A stretch of 64,000 nucleotides of DNA. Origin: Cystobasidiopsis lactophilus. Its lineage: Eukaryota > Basidiomycota > Agaricostilbomycetes > Agaricostilbales > Chionosphaeraceae. Below, piece after piece: positions 33,732-45,386 of this stretch. Under the pieces are notes generated by a model, which saw only the letters and a list, made by a program, of their open reading frames with translations, was not told the DNA's origin and made no database searches. A program made the position numbers and the translations under genes. Position 1 is the stretch's first letter; each line of letters begins with the position of its first letter. The DNA is taken from assembly GCA_001599975.1 (NCBI GenBank), contig BCIO01000001.1, positions 1,612,001 through 1,676,000 of the forward strand, read 5' to 3'.

Positions 33732-34073
33732 GATCTACAAAGTTGAGTTCTGGGCAGGCGCGGTCCTGAAAGGAGTGATGGCAAACGAGGGGAGAGATGC
33801 GATATTTAAACAAAAACAAGACCAGCCAGAGTTGTCAGCTACGCCGCTGGCCGAGCAAGAAGACGCCTTCTGGCGGGTTTCTTTCGGAGAAGGCAATCAA
33901 TAAGCGTCAAAATTTTGCCGGGCGAGTCCGGATCTCCGGGTAGGTTTAAATAAGCTCGGAAGTGGCAGGGTCGGTAATAGGTATTTCACGAGAGCAGCGG
34001 CTACGAGGAGGGACAGTTCACAGACAGTCACCAAATTGATGGAAAGAAAGCGACTCACGCACAGAGTAGCGAG
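33732..34073. other. Intergenic region
   Basis: 342 bp between the AIF-like copy B start and the stop of the next minus-strand gene. Nothing coding was recognised. Confidence 0.3.
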
Positions 34074-35187
34074 TCAGTTGATAGCACGTTCGGCCCCGAC
34101 CCTAATGCAAAGCCCACAGATGCCAAAGAAGCAGAACACGCAGGTGACCAAGCCAACGAGGACCATGGTGGCGACGCCGGCGGCCTCCTCGTGAACGGCT
34201 GCCGTCAGGGGACAAATAAGCGACGCAAGGTGTCCGACTCTTGTGAACTTACTCTTGATTACTGAACAGCACAGGGCAACGAAAGATCATGAGATCAGCA
34301 CTCCACGATCAGAGCTTGGGTGCCCACCGAGCCCCAAGAAAATGAAGCCCGCCAGCGTCAATAGGCCTGACTGTAAGAGCATAATGCTACTGGGAGTGGG
34401 CCTGACAGCTGGAGAAGTATTGGCCATCTCTCACTTGGAAACAGAGGCTCGGTGCTCAATCATCCACTCGAAAGAGCGAAATATCTTGGCCAGCTTGGGC
34501 AGCTCGGGCAAACCTTCGGCAACCAGCTGTACCCTCTTTAGCATCGGGGTAAAGCACACAACCAGAGGTATTCCCACCCAGACTTGCGAGTAGATGGCGA
34601 GGAAGAGGCCTAGGGCGAACAAGACGAAGGCGATAGCTAAGAAGTGTATGACGAGGTCGCGATGCAGCACCGTGTCGCCCAATGACAGTATCGAGCTGCT
34701 TGGTGCTATTTATCAGGCAGGCTCCGCGAAGAGGAAGGCGGGGCTTGCTTGAGAGTAAAACCACCTGGGGCGCGTGCTTGCAGCCTCTGATCTTAACACA
34801 ATCTTCTGAAGGAGAAGAGCTCACCCGCAAAGACACACACTTGGACCAGGCTCTTTGAAAAGTGCTCGAGAGCAGGTTTCTGAGAAGAGCGAAAAATCTT
34901 AGACAGCCTTGCGCCATTGCAGAAAAGCGGCCGCTTGCCATCGACGCTAAAGTTTTCTCTGCATCTACAACAGTCTGCTGGGCTCCTAACTGTGGCGTGG
35001 AGCCGACGGTCTGCGAGGCTGCATGGTTGGCGGGCAAGGAGGCCCTGCTGCTTGGAACTAGATTTCCTTGCTGTGGGCTCGCAGCGAGCCCTAGGCCTTG
35101 CTGGTTTGTAGCGAGGGATGGCGGACCAGGAGGGTGATGGGAGCTTGAGGAGAGAGGATGGTTAGATACCGAGTGCAAGCGAGCCAT
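34074..35187 (-). CDS. Orphan multi-TM protein, tandem copy A
   Basis: Four hydrophobic segments follow a long Ser/Pro-rich N-terminus that starts MARLHSVSNHPLSSSSHHPP. The exon near 34690 reads SSILSLGDTVLHRDLVIHFL and continues with one helix (LFALGLFLAIYSQVWVG). Later exons give LLTLAGFIFLGL and a last helix MVLVGLVTCVFCFFGICGL; the end is RVGAERAIN. The same pieces in the same order occur in copy B: SLGDS, then FVFLGLVV, then VCSVFTVFGLVGLAV. Splice sites between the first and second exon are not settled. No known family was recognised. It is probably a small membrane protein specific to this lineage. Confidence 0.55.
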
Positions 35188-35406
35188 GGCCGTTCCAGAG
35201 CAAGGAAAGGAAAGGCAAGCTCTTGACTTTGGTTTGCACAGCAAAGCATCGCTTTATCGACTATCTTCTTCCGCAACACTAATCAGGGCACTCTTCTCAA
35301 GACGAAAGACTGATCCTTAGCTCCACTTGACGGAACGGGAGGCGAGATTGACGGTTTGCCACCTTGGCTTTCACACCGGCAGTGGCAAACTTCCAGAGCC
35401 AAAAGG

Positions 35407-36382
35407 TCAAACAGCTTCTTTACTCTGAACTGCAGCATGAAGCTCTGGGCTTTCGGCTCTCGCTCCCTGCGGCGTGTCACTAGTTCTCTGAGGTGGCGAA
35501 CCCTCTCCAGCTCCGTCGGCTTTGTTTTCCTTCTCCGTGTGGCGATACCGCACAGCCAAGCCCACCAGCCCAAACACTGTGAAGACGCTGCACACGACGC
35601 CGGTCAAGACCACGATCGCTATCCCGCAAGCAGGCAGCTTGACGCTGATGACCACGAGGCCGAGGAAGACAAAGCCCGAGAGTGCGCACCACCCAGCGAT
35701 CAATAGCATCACACTTGGACCAGCATTAGGCCCATCAAGAAGAGAAAGAACATTCCAGCTCACTTGGCAATCGCGACCTTTTGGAATTCTCAACTTGGGC
35801 AAGCCGGTCATGCTGGGCTCTGTGCGCTCACCTTTTCAGACTGCAGAAATTTCAACTTTGACGAGAGGGAGCGGATGTGCTCTAGCCCTTCGGCCACCGT
35901 CTTTCAGATGATCAGTAGTGCTCCTCGACTTGTAGCAAAGAGCGCTCACGATCATGCGGCTGTAAATGGAGAGGTAAAGGCAAAGGCCGAAAAGAATGAA
36001 GCTGCGATGTCTCGGAGTGAGTTGCGTACCGTGGAACCAACAAGGAGACAGCGTACGCTATAGCCAGCAAGTTCGACACTCGCTTTTGGTTAGGGATGGA
36101 GTCGCCCAAAGAGAGGAGCGAGCTTTTGGAGAAGGGTCAGCATTAAATTTCCGGATTTTCGCAGTCTGAAACGCACTTGAGGGTGAAGGCCCCTGCGAAA
36201 GTGGACACAGACACGAGCGAAGAGCCAAAGTGCTCCAGAGCTGGGATGGTCTTGACGACAGGCTGCTTGGCGGCTTCCGCCGACAGCGGCTTTTGAGCGC
36301 GGAATTTGGCCGTGCGAGACCGCCTGGGGCCAAAGAGCTTGCCCCGAGCGGGCTTGGATGAAACAGGTGCTGGCAAGGACAT
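35407..36382 (-). CDS. Orphan multi-TM protein, tandem copy B
   Basis: Paralogue of 34074-35187. It starts MSLPAPVSSKPARGKLFGPR with a basic tail, then LEHFGSSLVSVSTFAGAFTL. The exon near 36110 reads SSLLSLGDSIPNQKRVSNLL. The last exon has LRIPKGRDCQVSWNVLSLL and two helices (LLIAGWCALSGFVFLGLVVI and IVVLTGVVCSVFTVFGLVGL), then a hydrophilic tail ending QSKEAV. Between them, the exon near 35900-36050 is poorly resolved. The SLGD motif shared with copy A lies just before a helix and may be a functional loop. Function unknown. Confidence 0.55.
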
Positions 36383-36967
36383 GGCAAAGGTCGTGGAGCA
36401 AGCACAGGAAAAGGCTGGACACCAGGCATGATTTGTGACGGCAGAAGGCGCCGCCTTCCATTCTTTGATGCCTTCAATTGTTGTACATAAAAAGAGGCCG
36501 CGCCACAGGTAAACAACGTCAACAAACAGCGACCATTCCAAGCAGAGAGCAAGAGCAGCGAGAGCAGACGTCGCATTTGGGAGCGCACGGACAAGGATCG
36601 ACAAGATCAATGCATCATCGGAGTCGTCATGAGGACGCCGCCAAAGTGGAGCTGCAAGGGAAGTCATTGGCAGGGAGATGCTCTTCACTCGCAAGGTCTG
36701 ACAAGCTGAACGTGGCCTCCAACAATGCGCGCGCGTCCGAGAACAAGACAGGAACATATGGCCGGCCCGAACGAGCCAAGTTTTTTGCGTGCGTGCTCTT
36801 GATCCCGCACCTCGAACTCGATACTTGTAGCCGCCTTGAGCAGCAGCCCTAGCCTGATACAGCGACCCGCTCTCGCTCGGAGAACCCTGTCGAGGAGGGC
36901 AACAGTCAGTAGATCTGTGATTCGGGCGCAACGTCTTCGCACTAACCACACGCGCTAAGCAGATACC
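36383..36967. promoter_or_regulatory. Divergent intergenic region
   Basis: 585 bp between the copy B start and the start of the TPR/zinc-finger gene. It should hold both promoters and 5' leaders. Short frames are present but none has a family signature. Confidence 0.35.
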
Positions 36968-39467
36968 ATGCTGCGGTCGCTCCAGCAGAGCATCAGCAGC
37001 TATCTGGAGAAGGGTTCGCCACCAGAGCATGAAGCGTCGTCGGACGAGGACGGCGAGGACAGCGGCGAAGAAGGATCGTCGGGCGAGGAGGTCGACTTGG
37101 ATGATTTGCTGTATGGCGCTCAGCGAGCCCTGCTCCGGCGGGAGTACGCCACGGCAGCGTCGCTGCTCACCAAGGCTGCCACCCATGGCTCCTCAGAAGG
37201 CTGCTTGACCCTCGGCAACCTGGTGGACAGCGACCGGGACCATCAGCAGGCGGCGACCTGGTACATCAAGGGCCTCGAGCTCGAGTCGCGCAAGTCATTC
37301 CGGTTCGCTACTGTGGACAACAAGCGAGTCTCCCTGCATGGTTTGGCTGCGATACAAGAGACAGAGGCCGATGGCGACATGGAGTTCCTCAACCTCGAAT
37401 GCACCGCGCATCTGGCTTCGGCTCTCTGCTCGCTCTACCGGACGGGGCGGATAAAGCCAGATATGGAGGAAGACGACGACAAGGGCAAGGGCATGGACGT
37501 CTGGGAAGCGGGCGCCAATATCGCCCACGTTCTTCTTAATCACCCAGCTTTGCTCCGGAAACGGGATGCCTTCCAGAACAACAAGGACGAGCAGGTCTGG
37601 ATGCCCTCAAAGCTGCCTGACCTCGACGACCTGCGCCAACGCTCGGCCAGCCTCTCCCGCTCCAATTCTCCCGCCCCGACCATCGCCCTCACCTCGACCC
37701 AAGTCCTCCGTCGGTCCATCTACGCCTCGCTCTGCTACGTCCTTGCTTTGGTTGCCTTCTCCAACGCCCAAGGCTCCCAAAACGAGCACCAGGTGGAAGC
37801 CGTCAGCTGGTTCTCAAAAGTAGTGGCGGTCGAAAACGAGCCCGGTGGCGCTGGCTCTCGCAACGCCGAGGAGCTGTGCGCAAAGGCGCGCATCCGGCTC
37901 GAGATGGTGCGGCTGGCGTCCCAGATGGAGCAAGAGCACCACCACCAGGTGAATCACCACGGCAGGTCAAGCTCTAACGGCAGCGATCATCCTCACCACC
38001 ACCATCCTTGGCGCCGGCTCCTTTCCCCCAACGCCGCCCTCGACACTCCCGAAATATCGGAGAAGGCCGACCCGTTTGTTCAGATCAAGCAGATGAAGCC
38101 CCGCTCTGCTGTGCAGGCCGCCGACCCCGTCCCGGCCAGCCTGCCCAATGGCCACGTCCTGAGCCTCCCTGCATCGACGGAAAAGGCAGCCTTGTCTTCC
38201 AACGGCTCCATGACCACCACCAATGGAGGCAGAAAGAAGGTGTCAAAATTCTCATTCCACGAAGACGATGCGTCCACCCGATCGCGCTCGTCTTCCGTCG
38301 CGAGCAGCGTGAACGGTCTGCCCGGGGCCATCAAAAGGGCATTATCTCCTCCTTCGCCCAGTCGAAAACCTCGCAGCAAGCGGAGAGGCTCGGTGGAGCG
38401 GACCAATCTGCGGGAGGTTCGCTCGGCGCTGGACTTGCTTGGCCACAATGCCAGGAGCAAGACTCTCCAGCCCAGCCCTTCTTCCAGCTTCTTGTCCGAA
38501 GAGGTGATCGGTATTGCGCCGTCTGGCCTCAAGAACCGCGCCCACTCTATGTCGCTGCTGTCGGTCTCTGAAGCGCGCGATTTCACCGCACACCGCCGGC
38601 CCGCCCCGCGAAAAACCTTCTCTTCAGCCTCGCTGGTCAGCCTGCCGCACCAGCCCAACGATTATGTGCGCAATCAAGGCCAGCCCAATGGCCATTCGTC
38701 GCCCTCGGCGCCCAAGAACTCGATTTTTGGCCGCGCTCTCCGCAATGCGACCATCATCAACGCCATCACAAACCTCCTGCCAAAGTCTGGCCACGACGAT
38801 GACACGCACATTCTTTTCCGCCAGACCGACTCGGAAGCTTCCTCCAAGCTGCAGACCATCCTGACCAACGACTTGCTGGCGGAGGAGGACTTCAGGAGGT
38901 GGAACGGCGAGCTCGAGACGGATGTCGAATCCAACTACGACGAGGAGTCCCGCCCCCAAACGCCTACTCGCAACGGCGGCCCGGACGTCTTTGGCAGCAG
39001 CCCAGTCCTAGACTACGCCGCCCACTCGAGACCCACCAGCCCAGCGCTTGAAGTCTCGGGGGGCCCGTCCCGCAGCTCTACTCCCTTGTCTGGACGCTCT
39101 CTTTTGATGGCCACCAAGCACCATCTGGTTGCTCCCGCTCCTACGCCGGATTCCAACAGCGCGCGGGCGCGCCTGTCTAGGTCCAAGCAGCTTCAGATGG
39201 ATCCACTCCTAGAGGCTCTGGAGAATGCCAGCAAGCTTAATGTCAAGTCTCGCTGCACCATTTGTGGCAAGAAGGGCACCAACTATCGTGAGTCCTCCAT
39301 TTCCGAGTCTTGTTTATCCCAGCTCTTGCTGACTGGGTCTGGTGCCCACAGCTGCGTGCTCCAAATGTGGTCGTGTTTATTGCTCAAGAGATTGTCGGAC
39401 GACTGAGGAAAGCTGTGGGCATTTTGGTCGAGCGACCAAGACCGTGCTTGAAGTCGATAGTAATTAG
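36968..39467 (+). CDS. TPR/Sel1-like protein with C-terminal MYND-like zinc finger
   Basis: Long first exon plus a short last one. The N-terminus has an acidic Ser-rich segment, then helical repeats (LLYGAQRALLRREYATAASL, SSEGCLTLGNLV, QQAATWYIKGLELES) that resemble TPR/Sel1 units. A long disordered Ser/Pro middle follows, including a His run (near 37935-38010) and many basic-Ser motifs. The last intron (about 39288-39352) joins SRCTICGKKGTNY to PACSKCGRVYCSRDCR. This gives a CxxC...CxxC...CxxxC pattern like MYND or HIT zinc fingers; it ends KTVLEVDSN. Residues near 330-345 look like phosphosites. Probably a regulatory scaffold. No exact family recognised. Confidence 0.65.
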
Positions 39468-39504
39468 TGGATCTTAATGTAGGGGCTGAGGGACGACGGG
39501 AATG

Positions 39505-39889
39505 CTAATGACGATGCTGACGACCCTTGGCGATGGGACCTAGTGGGAATGAGGAGGAAGAGGCGACGGAGCGGACGCTCGGGCTCGAGTAGTTTTCAAG
39601 CATTTTGTTGCCCAGCCGGACTCGATACTCGATGGCCGCCACATCTCGTGGTCGCAAACCCGTCTTTCTGAATTGCTCAGCGACAAAATTGAACCACCTG
39701 TACGAAGGCATTTTGAGCAGCGCGGGCATCTCTCTGGATCGCAAACCCACATCGGGCGGTTTTGGAGCGGCTTAGTTGCCACCATTTTGCTTGAGACTTC
39801 GTAAGCGTGGATTAAGCAATGTTTCAACTGTCGTACAGGGATTGTTTGTACAGCGTCAGGACGCTCTTCTGTAGGCCAGAGTGCGGCAT
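39505..39889 (-). CDS. SDH6: Succinate dehydrogenase assembly factor 1 (SDHAF1/Sdh6), LYR family
   Basis: Small mitochondrial LYR-family protein that helps insert Fe-S clusters into the SDH iron-sulfur subunit. The first exon starts MPHSGLQKSVLTLYKQ (LYR motif as LYK) and matches the N-terminus of fungal Sdh6. The last exon carries NFVAEQFRKTGLRPRDVAAI then EYRVRLGNKMLENYSSPS, matching the family's F-R-x-(13)-IEHLLRxGxKK block. The middle exon and its splice sites, between about 39720 and 39830, are not settled, because no single frame runs through. Start at 39889 was chosen by family length (about 80-100 aa). It lies tail to tail with the preceding gene, 37 bp apart. Confidence 0.75.
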
Positions 39890-40009
39890 CGAAATTTCGT
39901 TTCTCGATGGTCGAGGGGCAACCTTCTCAGAGTGATCTCGCGCTCTTCTCCTCTCACGATTTTCGGAAATTTACATCTGAAAGACGATGGAAAGTTAAGG
40001 TCCTAACGC

Positions 40010-41295
40010 TAGATGTACTTTGCAAGGCCCCCGTCCACCGCCAGCGTCGTTCCATGAATGTAGCTGCTGGCTGAACTGGCCAGGAAGAGGAACATGTTGG
40101 CAACTCTGGACGCTTTCTTTTGAGGAGAGTATACCAAGAGGAACGACGGACGTACTCTGCAGGATCGCCAACACGTCCGAAAGGTATTATCGTTCCTTCG
40201 TCCTTGATCTCGGGGTTGTTCTTGAGGAACTCCTCCGTCATCCTAGTGTCAAAGGCTCCTGGCCTTGAATGATGTGTGGTCACGGCGAGGCTCTTGGAAT
40301 GAATTGAGTGAAAGGCTCACGCGACCGCGTTGCAGCGAATGCCATGCACTCCGAGTTCCGGAGCTGCGGCGCCAATAATGCCTCTCAGACCGGCTTTGGA
40401 GGCGCAGTATGGAGCATAATCTGAACCGAGACCTTTCAGGACAGCAAAATGGGTCAGTTAATCGGAGTCTTGCTTGGAAATCCGGTCAATCCCTGAACAT
40501 GGCTCAGCTATACGGAATGACCTCTCGTCAAAGCTAAAACTACACACCATGTTTGAAGAGCAAAGTGTAATAGAGCAGCCTTGCCCTTTGGACGGCGAAT
40601 TGAGCATCGCAATGGCCGAATACTTGAGACCCAAGAAGGCTGCCAGCCCAGCTTCAACGACCCCTGCATTCCGCAGGATGAAAGAGCTTACGACCTCTCA
40701 AGTTGACGCTGATGACCTTGTCAAAGTCGGCGACGTCCTGCAAAGGCGTGTTGAGCGTCAAGATAGCCCACCGTCCAAAGAACTCACCAATTCCAGGATT
40801 GATTTCTTGGGACCACTGAGCCCGTACATTCAGAACCTGTTTGATAAAGACAAAGACCCAAGACGAACGGGATGCCGGCAATTTGACACGAGATCTTGGG
40901 AAAGGCGGCGCTCAGCCTCCCAGCATCGGCGCGGACAGGGCAGCTCACATCTAACCGCTCGAAATGGCCGACATGCTTAGACACGTAAGAGCGAGTAGCG
41001 TCTTCTTGAGAAGTGTCCGCTTCGACAAACAGCACTCGATCCGAGTAGGCACTCAGCATTTGTTGGGCAGGCGAGTCGGCAAATGATAGGTCGACGGCGG
41101 TCAATCCCATGCAACCCGCCTCCAACAGTGCTTTAGCAGTCTGAAGCCCAATGCCGCGAGCGGCGCCAGTGACGATCGCGTACTAGGGGTTTCCGTTAAA
41201 GTACGGCATGAGATAACGAGGGTCGCCGAGCTCTGCAAGCGCAAGCATCTCACTTTGCCTTCGACCGAGAATTCCTGGAGCTTTGCAGTAGACAT
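40010..41295 (-). CDS. Short-chain dehydrogenase/reductase
   Basis: SDR with an NAD(P)-binding Rossmann fold. The start is MSTAKLQEFSVEGK; after an intron comes AIVTGAARGIGLQTAKALLE, with the TGxxxGIG motif. Then LTAVDLSFADSP (coenzyme discrimination, Asp favours NAD), NVRA.../VISVNLRG, the active-site tyrosine and lysine in YAPYCASKAGLRG (near 40400), and APGAFDTRMTEEFLKNN. It ends with HGTTLAVDGGLAKYI. About seven introns. The substrate is unknown; the overall pattern resembles fungal ketoreductases and sorbose/mannitol-type dehydrogenases. Start at 41295 gives the standard SDR length of about 260 aa. Confidence 0.8.
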
Positions 41296-41474
41296 GGTTG
41301 AAGTGGAAACGGAGGACAAACAGGGGTGGCGGACAGACAAGGAAGAGAAGGAGAGCACCTTCCCACAGCGGTGGCACCTCACAATGTTGGGTGGCGTTCA
41401 AACGTGCTTCGGTTACAAGGTACAAGATGGTCCTAGAATTAGATTGCAAGATATGACGTGGAAGGTAAAGCGAT

Positions 41475-43430
41475 TTAAACAACGGGATCCTGCCCGTCTG
41501 ACTTCTCCAGCACCTTTTCGCTGAGGCTGTCGGCTTCGTTCTGCCAAATGGCTGACGCCACCTTTGACTTTTGGCGCAGTGTCTTGCCGTAGGGGATGAG
41601 GATGAATGGAATGGGCGTAAAGATGAGAAAGAGGAAGCCGATCAAGCTGGATGCCCATGGGAAGCCGAGCTCGTCGTACATCTGCGCCGACTTTTTTTCA
41701 GAACAAAGCTCTCTCACGAGCTTCACTCTTACCTGGGTTCCAAAGAAGCCAAATGTTGCACCAAAGATCCCACGAAGAAGAGATTGGGCGGCTTGAGCGG
41801 AGGAAGAATATCGCTCGTAAACATCGGAGAGGTATAAGTAGGTCGCGAGGTAGATGGTGTAGAGGCCGACTTGAAGTAGAGTGATGAAGATCGCTGGCGC
41901 GATCCACGGCACCCATTCTCTTGCGCTCCAGCCGAACCCAAAGCTGACGGCTTGGTATTAGCATGAGAATGCCTTTCAGAAGAAAGAGACTGACCATCCT
42001 ATGACTACTGCCGGCCCAGCGGCCAGCGTGAGGAGCAGACGAGCCTCGGGAGCTGGTCGACCCCCTTCAGCCTGGGCCTCCTTGCGCCGATAGAGCTGCA
42101 TTTGGATAAGCTCGTTGAGAGCCAGGCCGATCACTGCTCCAATGGTTCCACAGATGAGGACGCTGCCTCCCTGGCCAGCATTGAACTCGTATGTCTCGGC
42201 AAAGACGTGCGGAATTGCGCCGAGAAAGAGGAAGGTCTGCCCATCAAATTGAGCATTTTGGTCTTGAGCGATCGGGAGGGGAGTACGCACGACGCCAAAA
42301 GCAAAGCCAATCCAGCTCGCACAAGCCAGGACGATGGGCTCGGTGCAAAGGTAGAGCAATGGCCGCGTCGTCGAGATCTTGAGAGCCTCGCGCCAAGACC
42401 GCGGGCGATGGACGCCTTTGACAAAGTGCTGCTGGCCAGTTTGTTGCGTCAATTTGGCCGCCCGCTCCTTCAAGATGGCCTCATCACGGCTGTTCATCCG
42501 GGTCAGTAATACTGTCAACGAAGTCGGCCACACGTACGTTTCGGGCAAGAAGAGCAAAACCAGAACGAAGACGACACCGGCCATGATCATTTGAAGCCAG
42601 TAAACCCAATGCCACGAGACTTTGTAGGCCAGCCAGTTGCTATTCAAGCTTTTGAATCAGCCACCTGACGAAAGGAATTGGATTTGTGTACGCACGAGAC
42701 AGTAGGGCCGATCCCATTGCCCGAGTAGACCGCCAGCACAAATATCGACATCGCTCGGCCTCTGTCTCGCCTGATGAACACATCCGCCGTTATGCCAGCT
42801 ACCACAGGTCCTTCTACACTCCCGCATATCCCTTGGAAGCAAAGCGGGCCAAATCAACACAAAAATTGTTGGGGTTTCGGAGGTACTCACCTTAAAGAAG
42901 CAAATACGGACCACGTCATTCATAATTGCGCGGCCTGGTCGAGAGCACTCACCCTGGAAGAGCCTGGTAACGAGAATGCTGGCAAAGTTCGGTGCCAGGG
43001 CTTGGGGAAGAAAGAGGAGTAGGTAGATGAGGGCGAGAACCGTCAACAAGCGCTTCCTTCCAAACACTTCTGAGACTGGCGCGAGGAATAGAGGGCCGAT
43101 TCCAAGGAAAAGCTGATAGACAAAAGTGGTAGTGATGTACTGTTCGCTACCGATGGTCGCGGAAGGGTGTTCGCGCCGGAAGCCAGCCGAAGTTGAGCCC
43201 TGTGCAGAGGCGTTGAAGGTGCTGATAAATGTGATGAGGTACGCTATCGCAAGTGTGCGCCATTTCTTCGCTGCGGGCCAGTTATGGGGGTCTTCGGGGT
43301 CGTTCTCTCCGAAAGCGACAAGGAGCTTAGGATCAGGTGCTTCCTCGAACGCCTCGAAATTTTTGCCGTTGGCCTTGATCTGGACGGAGGGCATGCCGTG
43401 CACTACTCGGTGGAGGAGCAAGGAGTCCAA
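41475..43430 (-). CDS. MFS transporter, DHA1-like drug/polyamine efflux type
   Basis: Twelve-helix major facilitator. The cytosolic N-terminus has FGENDPEDPHNWPAAKKWRT, the typical DHA1 opening (D-P-x-N-W). TM1 is IAYLITFISTFNASAQGST. Motif A reads GPLFLAPVSEVFGRKRLL. The C-terminal half has VYWLQMIMAGVVFVLVLLFL, then PETY, and WASSLIGFLFLIFTPIPFIL, and it ends KSDGQDPVV. About six introns. Start at 43430 is the longest; an ATG at 43394 (MPSVQIKANGK) is equally plausible. Relatives export drugs, polyamines or bicyclomycin-like compounds; the substrate cannot be told. A perfect palindrome lies about 400 bp upstream. Confidence 0.85.
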
Positions 43431-44050
43431 TGCGCAGCGTTCTAGGGCGCTTCAAACTTGGTCCACCTTTTCGAGCCGAAAACCTGGGGTAAAAAAAAAA
43501 AATGGTGTCTCCGAACAAACGTCGCAAGATGCGAGTGTCCAGTCGAAAGGTAGTCGTATAGAGCCGTCAGGGAGGAAGCAAGCGAACAAGTCCGAGGCGA
43601 AATTTGTCGAAGGTGGACACGGTGTTTGGACTGGAAACGGAGTGGATGCCAAACAAGAGAGGCGTGTCGTCGAGGAATCCGCTCCAATAGACACACTCGT
43701 GCAAAGGTTGGTGGAGGCAGACAGAAAGATCCAGGTCAGCGAGCATTGAGGAGAAAATTGGGCGAAGCACTAAGCTATTTTTAGCCCAGCGAGCGAGTGC
43801 AGCTCATGCCGTCATCACAGGTGAAGCCGAGCTCGGTATACCGAGCGAAGCAGAGCGGCATGCTGAACGACAAGAGAGCAGTAGTAAGTAAGTGATCGGC
43901 CAAGACCTGAAGAATTCCAGCACGCAAAGAACCTATCTACACTTCACTTCGGCATGCCTTCAAACCGCGAACGAGAGTCTTTTCCTTTCGTGACAGCAGT
44001 CAATCCAGGACGATGAGAGCAGCTTCAAGAACCAAGAGGGTGACTGGCGA
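43431..44050. promoter_or_regulatory. Intergenic region with poly-A run and palindrome
   Basis: 620 bp between the MFS start and the stop of the upstream F-box gene. It contains a 12-nt A run (43491-43502) and the palindrome noted separately. No gene was recognised; a plus-strand frame that crosses it into the MFS gene is antisense. Confidence 0.4.
43831..43846. promoter_or_regulatory. Perfect 16-bp palindrome with CGG-N4-CCG core
   Basis: GCTCGGTATACCGAGC reads the same on both strands. Its core CGG-TATA-CCG is an inverted pair of CGG triplets, the kind of site bound by dimeric Zn2Cys6 fungal regulators. It is about 400 bp upstream of the MFS transporter start. Regulator and function are inferred. 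Confidence 0.4.
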
Positions 44051-45386
44051 CTAGGCGCGGCCGATGAGGTAGGGGCGCAAGAGGAGACGGCCGCAAACGC
44101 AGGTCTTGACATTGGCGCCATGATCCTTCAACTCAGCCTTGGCCAAGTCCTCCAAAGCTTGCTCTTCGACATTTCCCTTGTTGTGCTCCATATCTTCGCG
44201 ATATTCCTCCAACTTGAAGTCGTAGTAGCCATCGCGGCTCTGACGAGCCCAGTCCATGTTGTGCTCTTGCCAGGCTTCATCGCGGTACTTCTGCAGGAGC
44301 TCGGGATAGGCCGAGTGAGCGTGGAGCACGTGCATGCGGACCATGACGGGCACGATCTCCTCAATCTTGCCGTATCCATGCTCGATGTAGTTGGCGCAGA
44401 GGCGGGAGTCGCCTCGCAGCTCGAGATGCTCCTTGGCGAGGGCCGCTTGCAAGTCGGCGCTCCTCTTGCGAGATTTGATGGCGTGGGCAGCTTTGGCGGC
44501 CAAAATCCTGGCGATGGAAGCGGCCACGTCGGCGACCTTGCCGCGGCCCGTCTTGATGTAGGTCTCGCCAATGTCCGAGTAGCCGGTGTACTCGTCAAAG
44601 TGACCCACACAGCCCGCAGAGTAAGTCTGGCCCAGGTCAGCGACGGCTTTCTCCAGGTTCGAACGGCGCTTGATGGCAGGATGAGGTCGGGGAGGGGTAT
44701 TCCTGGCCTTCTGCAGAGCAGCAGCGAGCGTGGTGCCCTTCTTGGCGAACTTGGCCTCGGAGATCTTCTTGACCTTTTGTGAACAGGGGGATCCAAATCA
44801 GAGGCGGGGGCGGAGGGACGAAGCGATGGCCCTTACCTCGCGCACAGCGTAGAGATGCATTGGCGTGTTCTTGCGAACGCCATACTGCTTCTTTTGGATG
44901 AAATTCAGCTCCTTGATGTCCTTGTCTGACACCTTGAACTCGGCCTTGGCGTCCGTCTTGCAGATCAAGCGATATTCATCCTCTCCGTCGCAGTCGGCGC
45001 ACACCGGCACCTTCCAGAACTTCGAGATGGGAGCGCCAACGGTGTAGCAGCCATCACAAGCGGTTTTGTAGCTGGTTCTCGACTCAGTCAGAACCGCGTT
45101 GCCAGGTCTGTTGAGGGGACGCGCGCCTCACCACTCGATGACATCCTGGCGAGCCTGAGCTTCGGACTCGACCTCCCAACCAAGAGTGCGGTAGACCAAG
45201 GCGACCCAGATTGGGCTGCTGCGGCCGAGCAAGGCCCAGGTTTTCTTGCAGAGGATGGAGAGCACCAAGCAGGAGCGCAGGTCGCACTCGTCGAAAATCT
45301 GGAGCAAGCACTCGTTGGGCAGCTGGGCTCTTCCACCAGTGAGCTTAGTGCTTCATACTCATCGGTGGGTACCTCACGTTCTGCAT
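44051..45386 (-). CDS. F-box protein with CxxC zinc motif, tandem copy A
   Basis: A tiny first exon (MQN) is followed by an intron (gtgagg...agcccag) and the F-box LPNECLLQIFDECDLRSCLV...LCKKTWALLG. A CDGCYTV...VPVCADCDGEDEYRLI segment forms a CxxC...CxxC zinc-like pair. A long helical, Lys/Glu/Ala-rich region follows with FDEYTGYSDIGETYIKTGRG and CANYIEHGYGKIEEIVPVMV, and a last CVCGRLLLRPYLIGRA. Copy B (45835-47154) has the same layout, including the F-box, the VPVCRGCAETDEYAL segment and the end VCYCGKPDLRKHIASKL. F-box proteins recruit substrates to SCF ubiquitin ligases. The combination with the conserved cysteine segment is not a family I can name. Confidence 0.65.

Noticed and set aside
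43126-43749. 207-codon plus-strand frame
   Set aside because: Crosses the MFS first exon antisense and the poly-A run; no family features.
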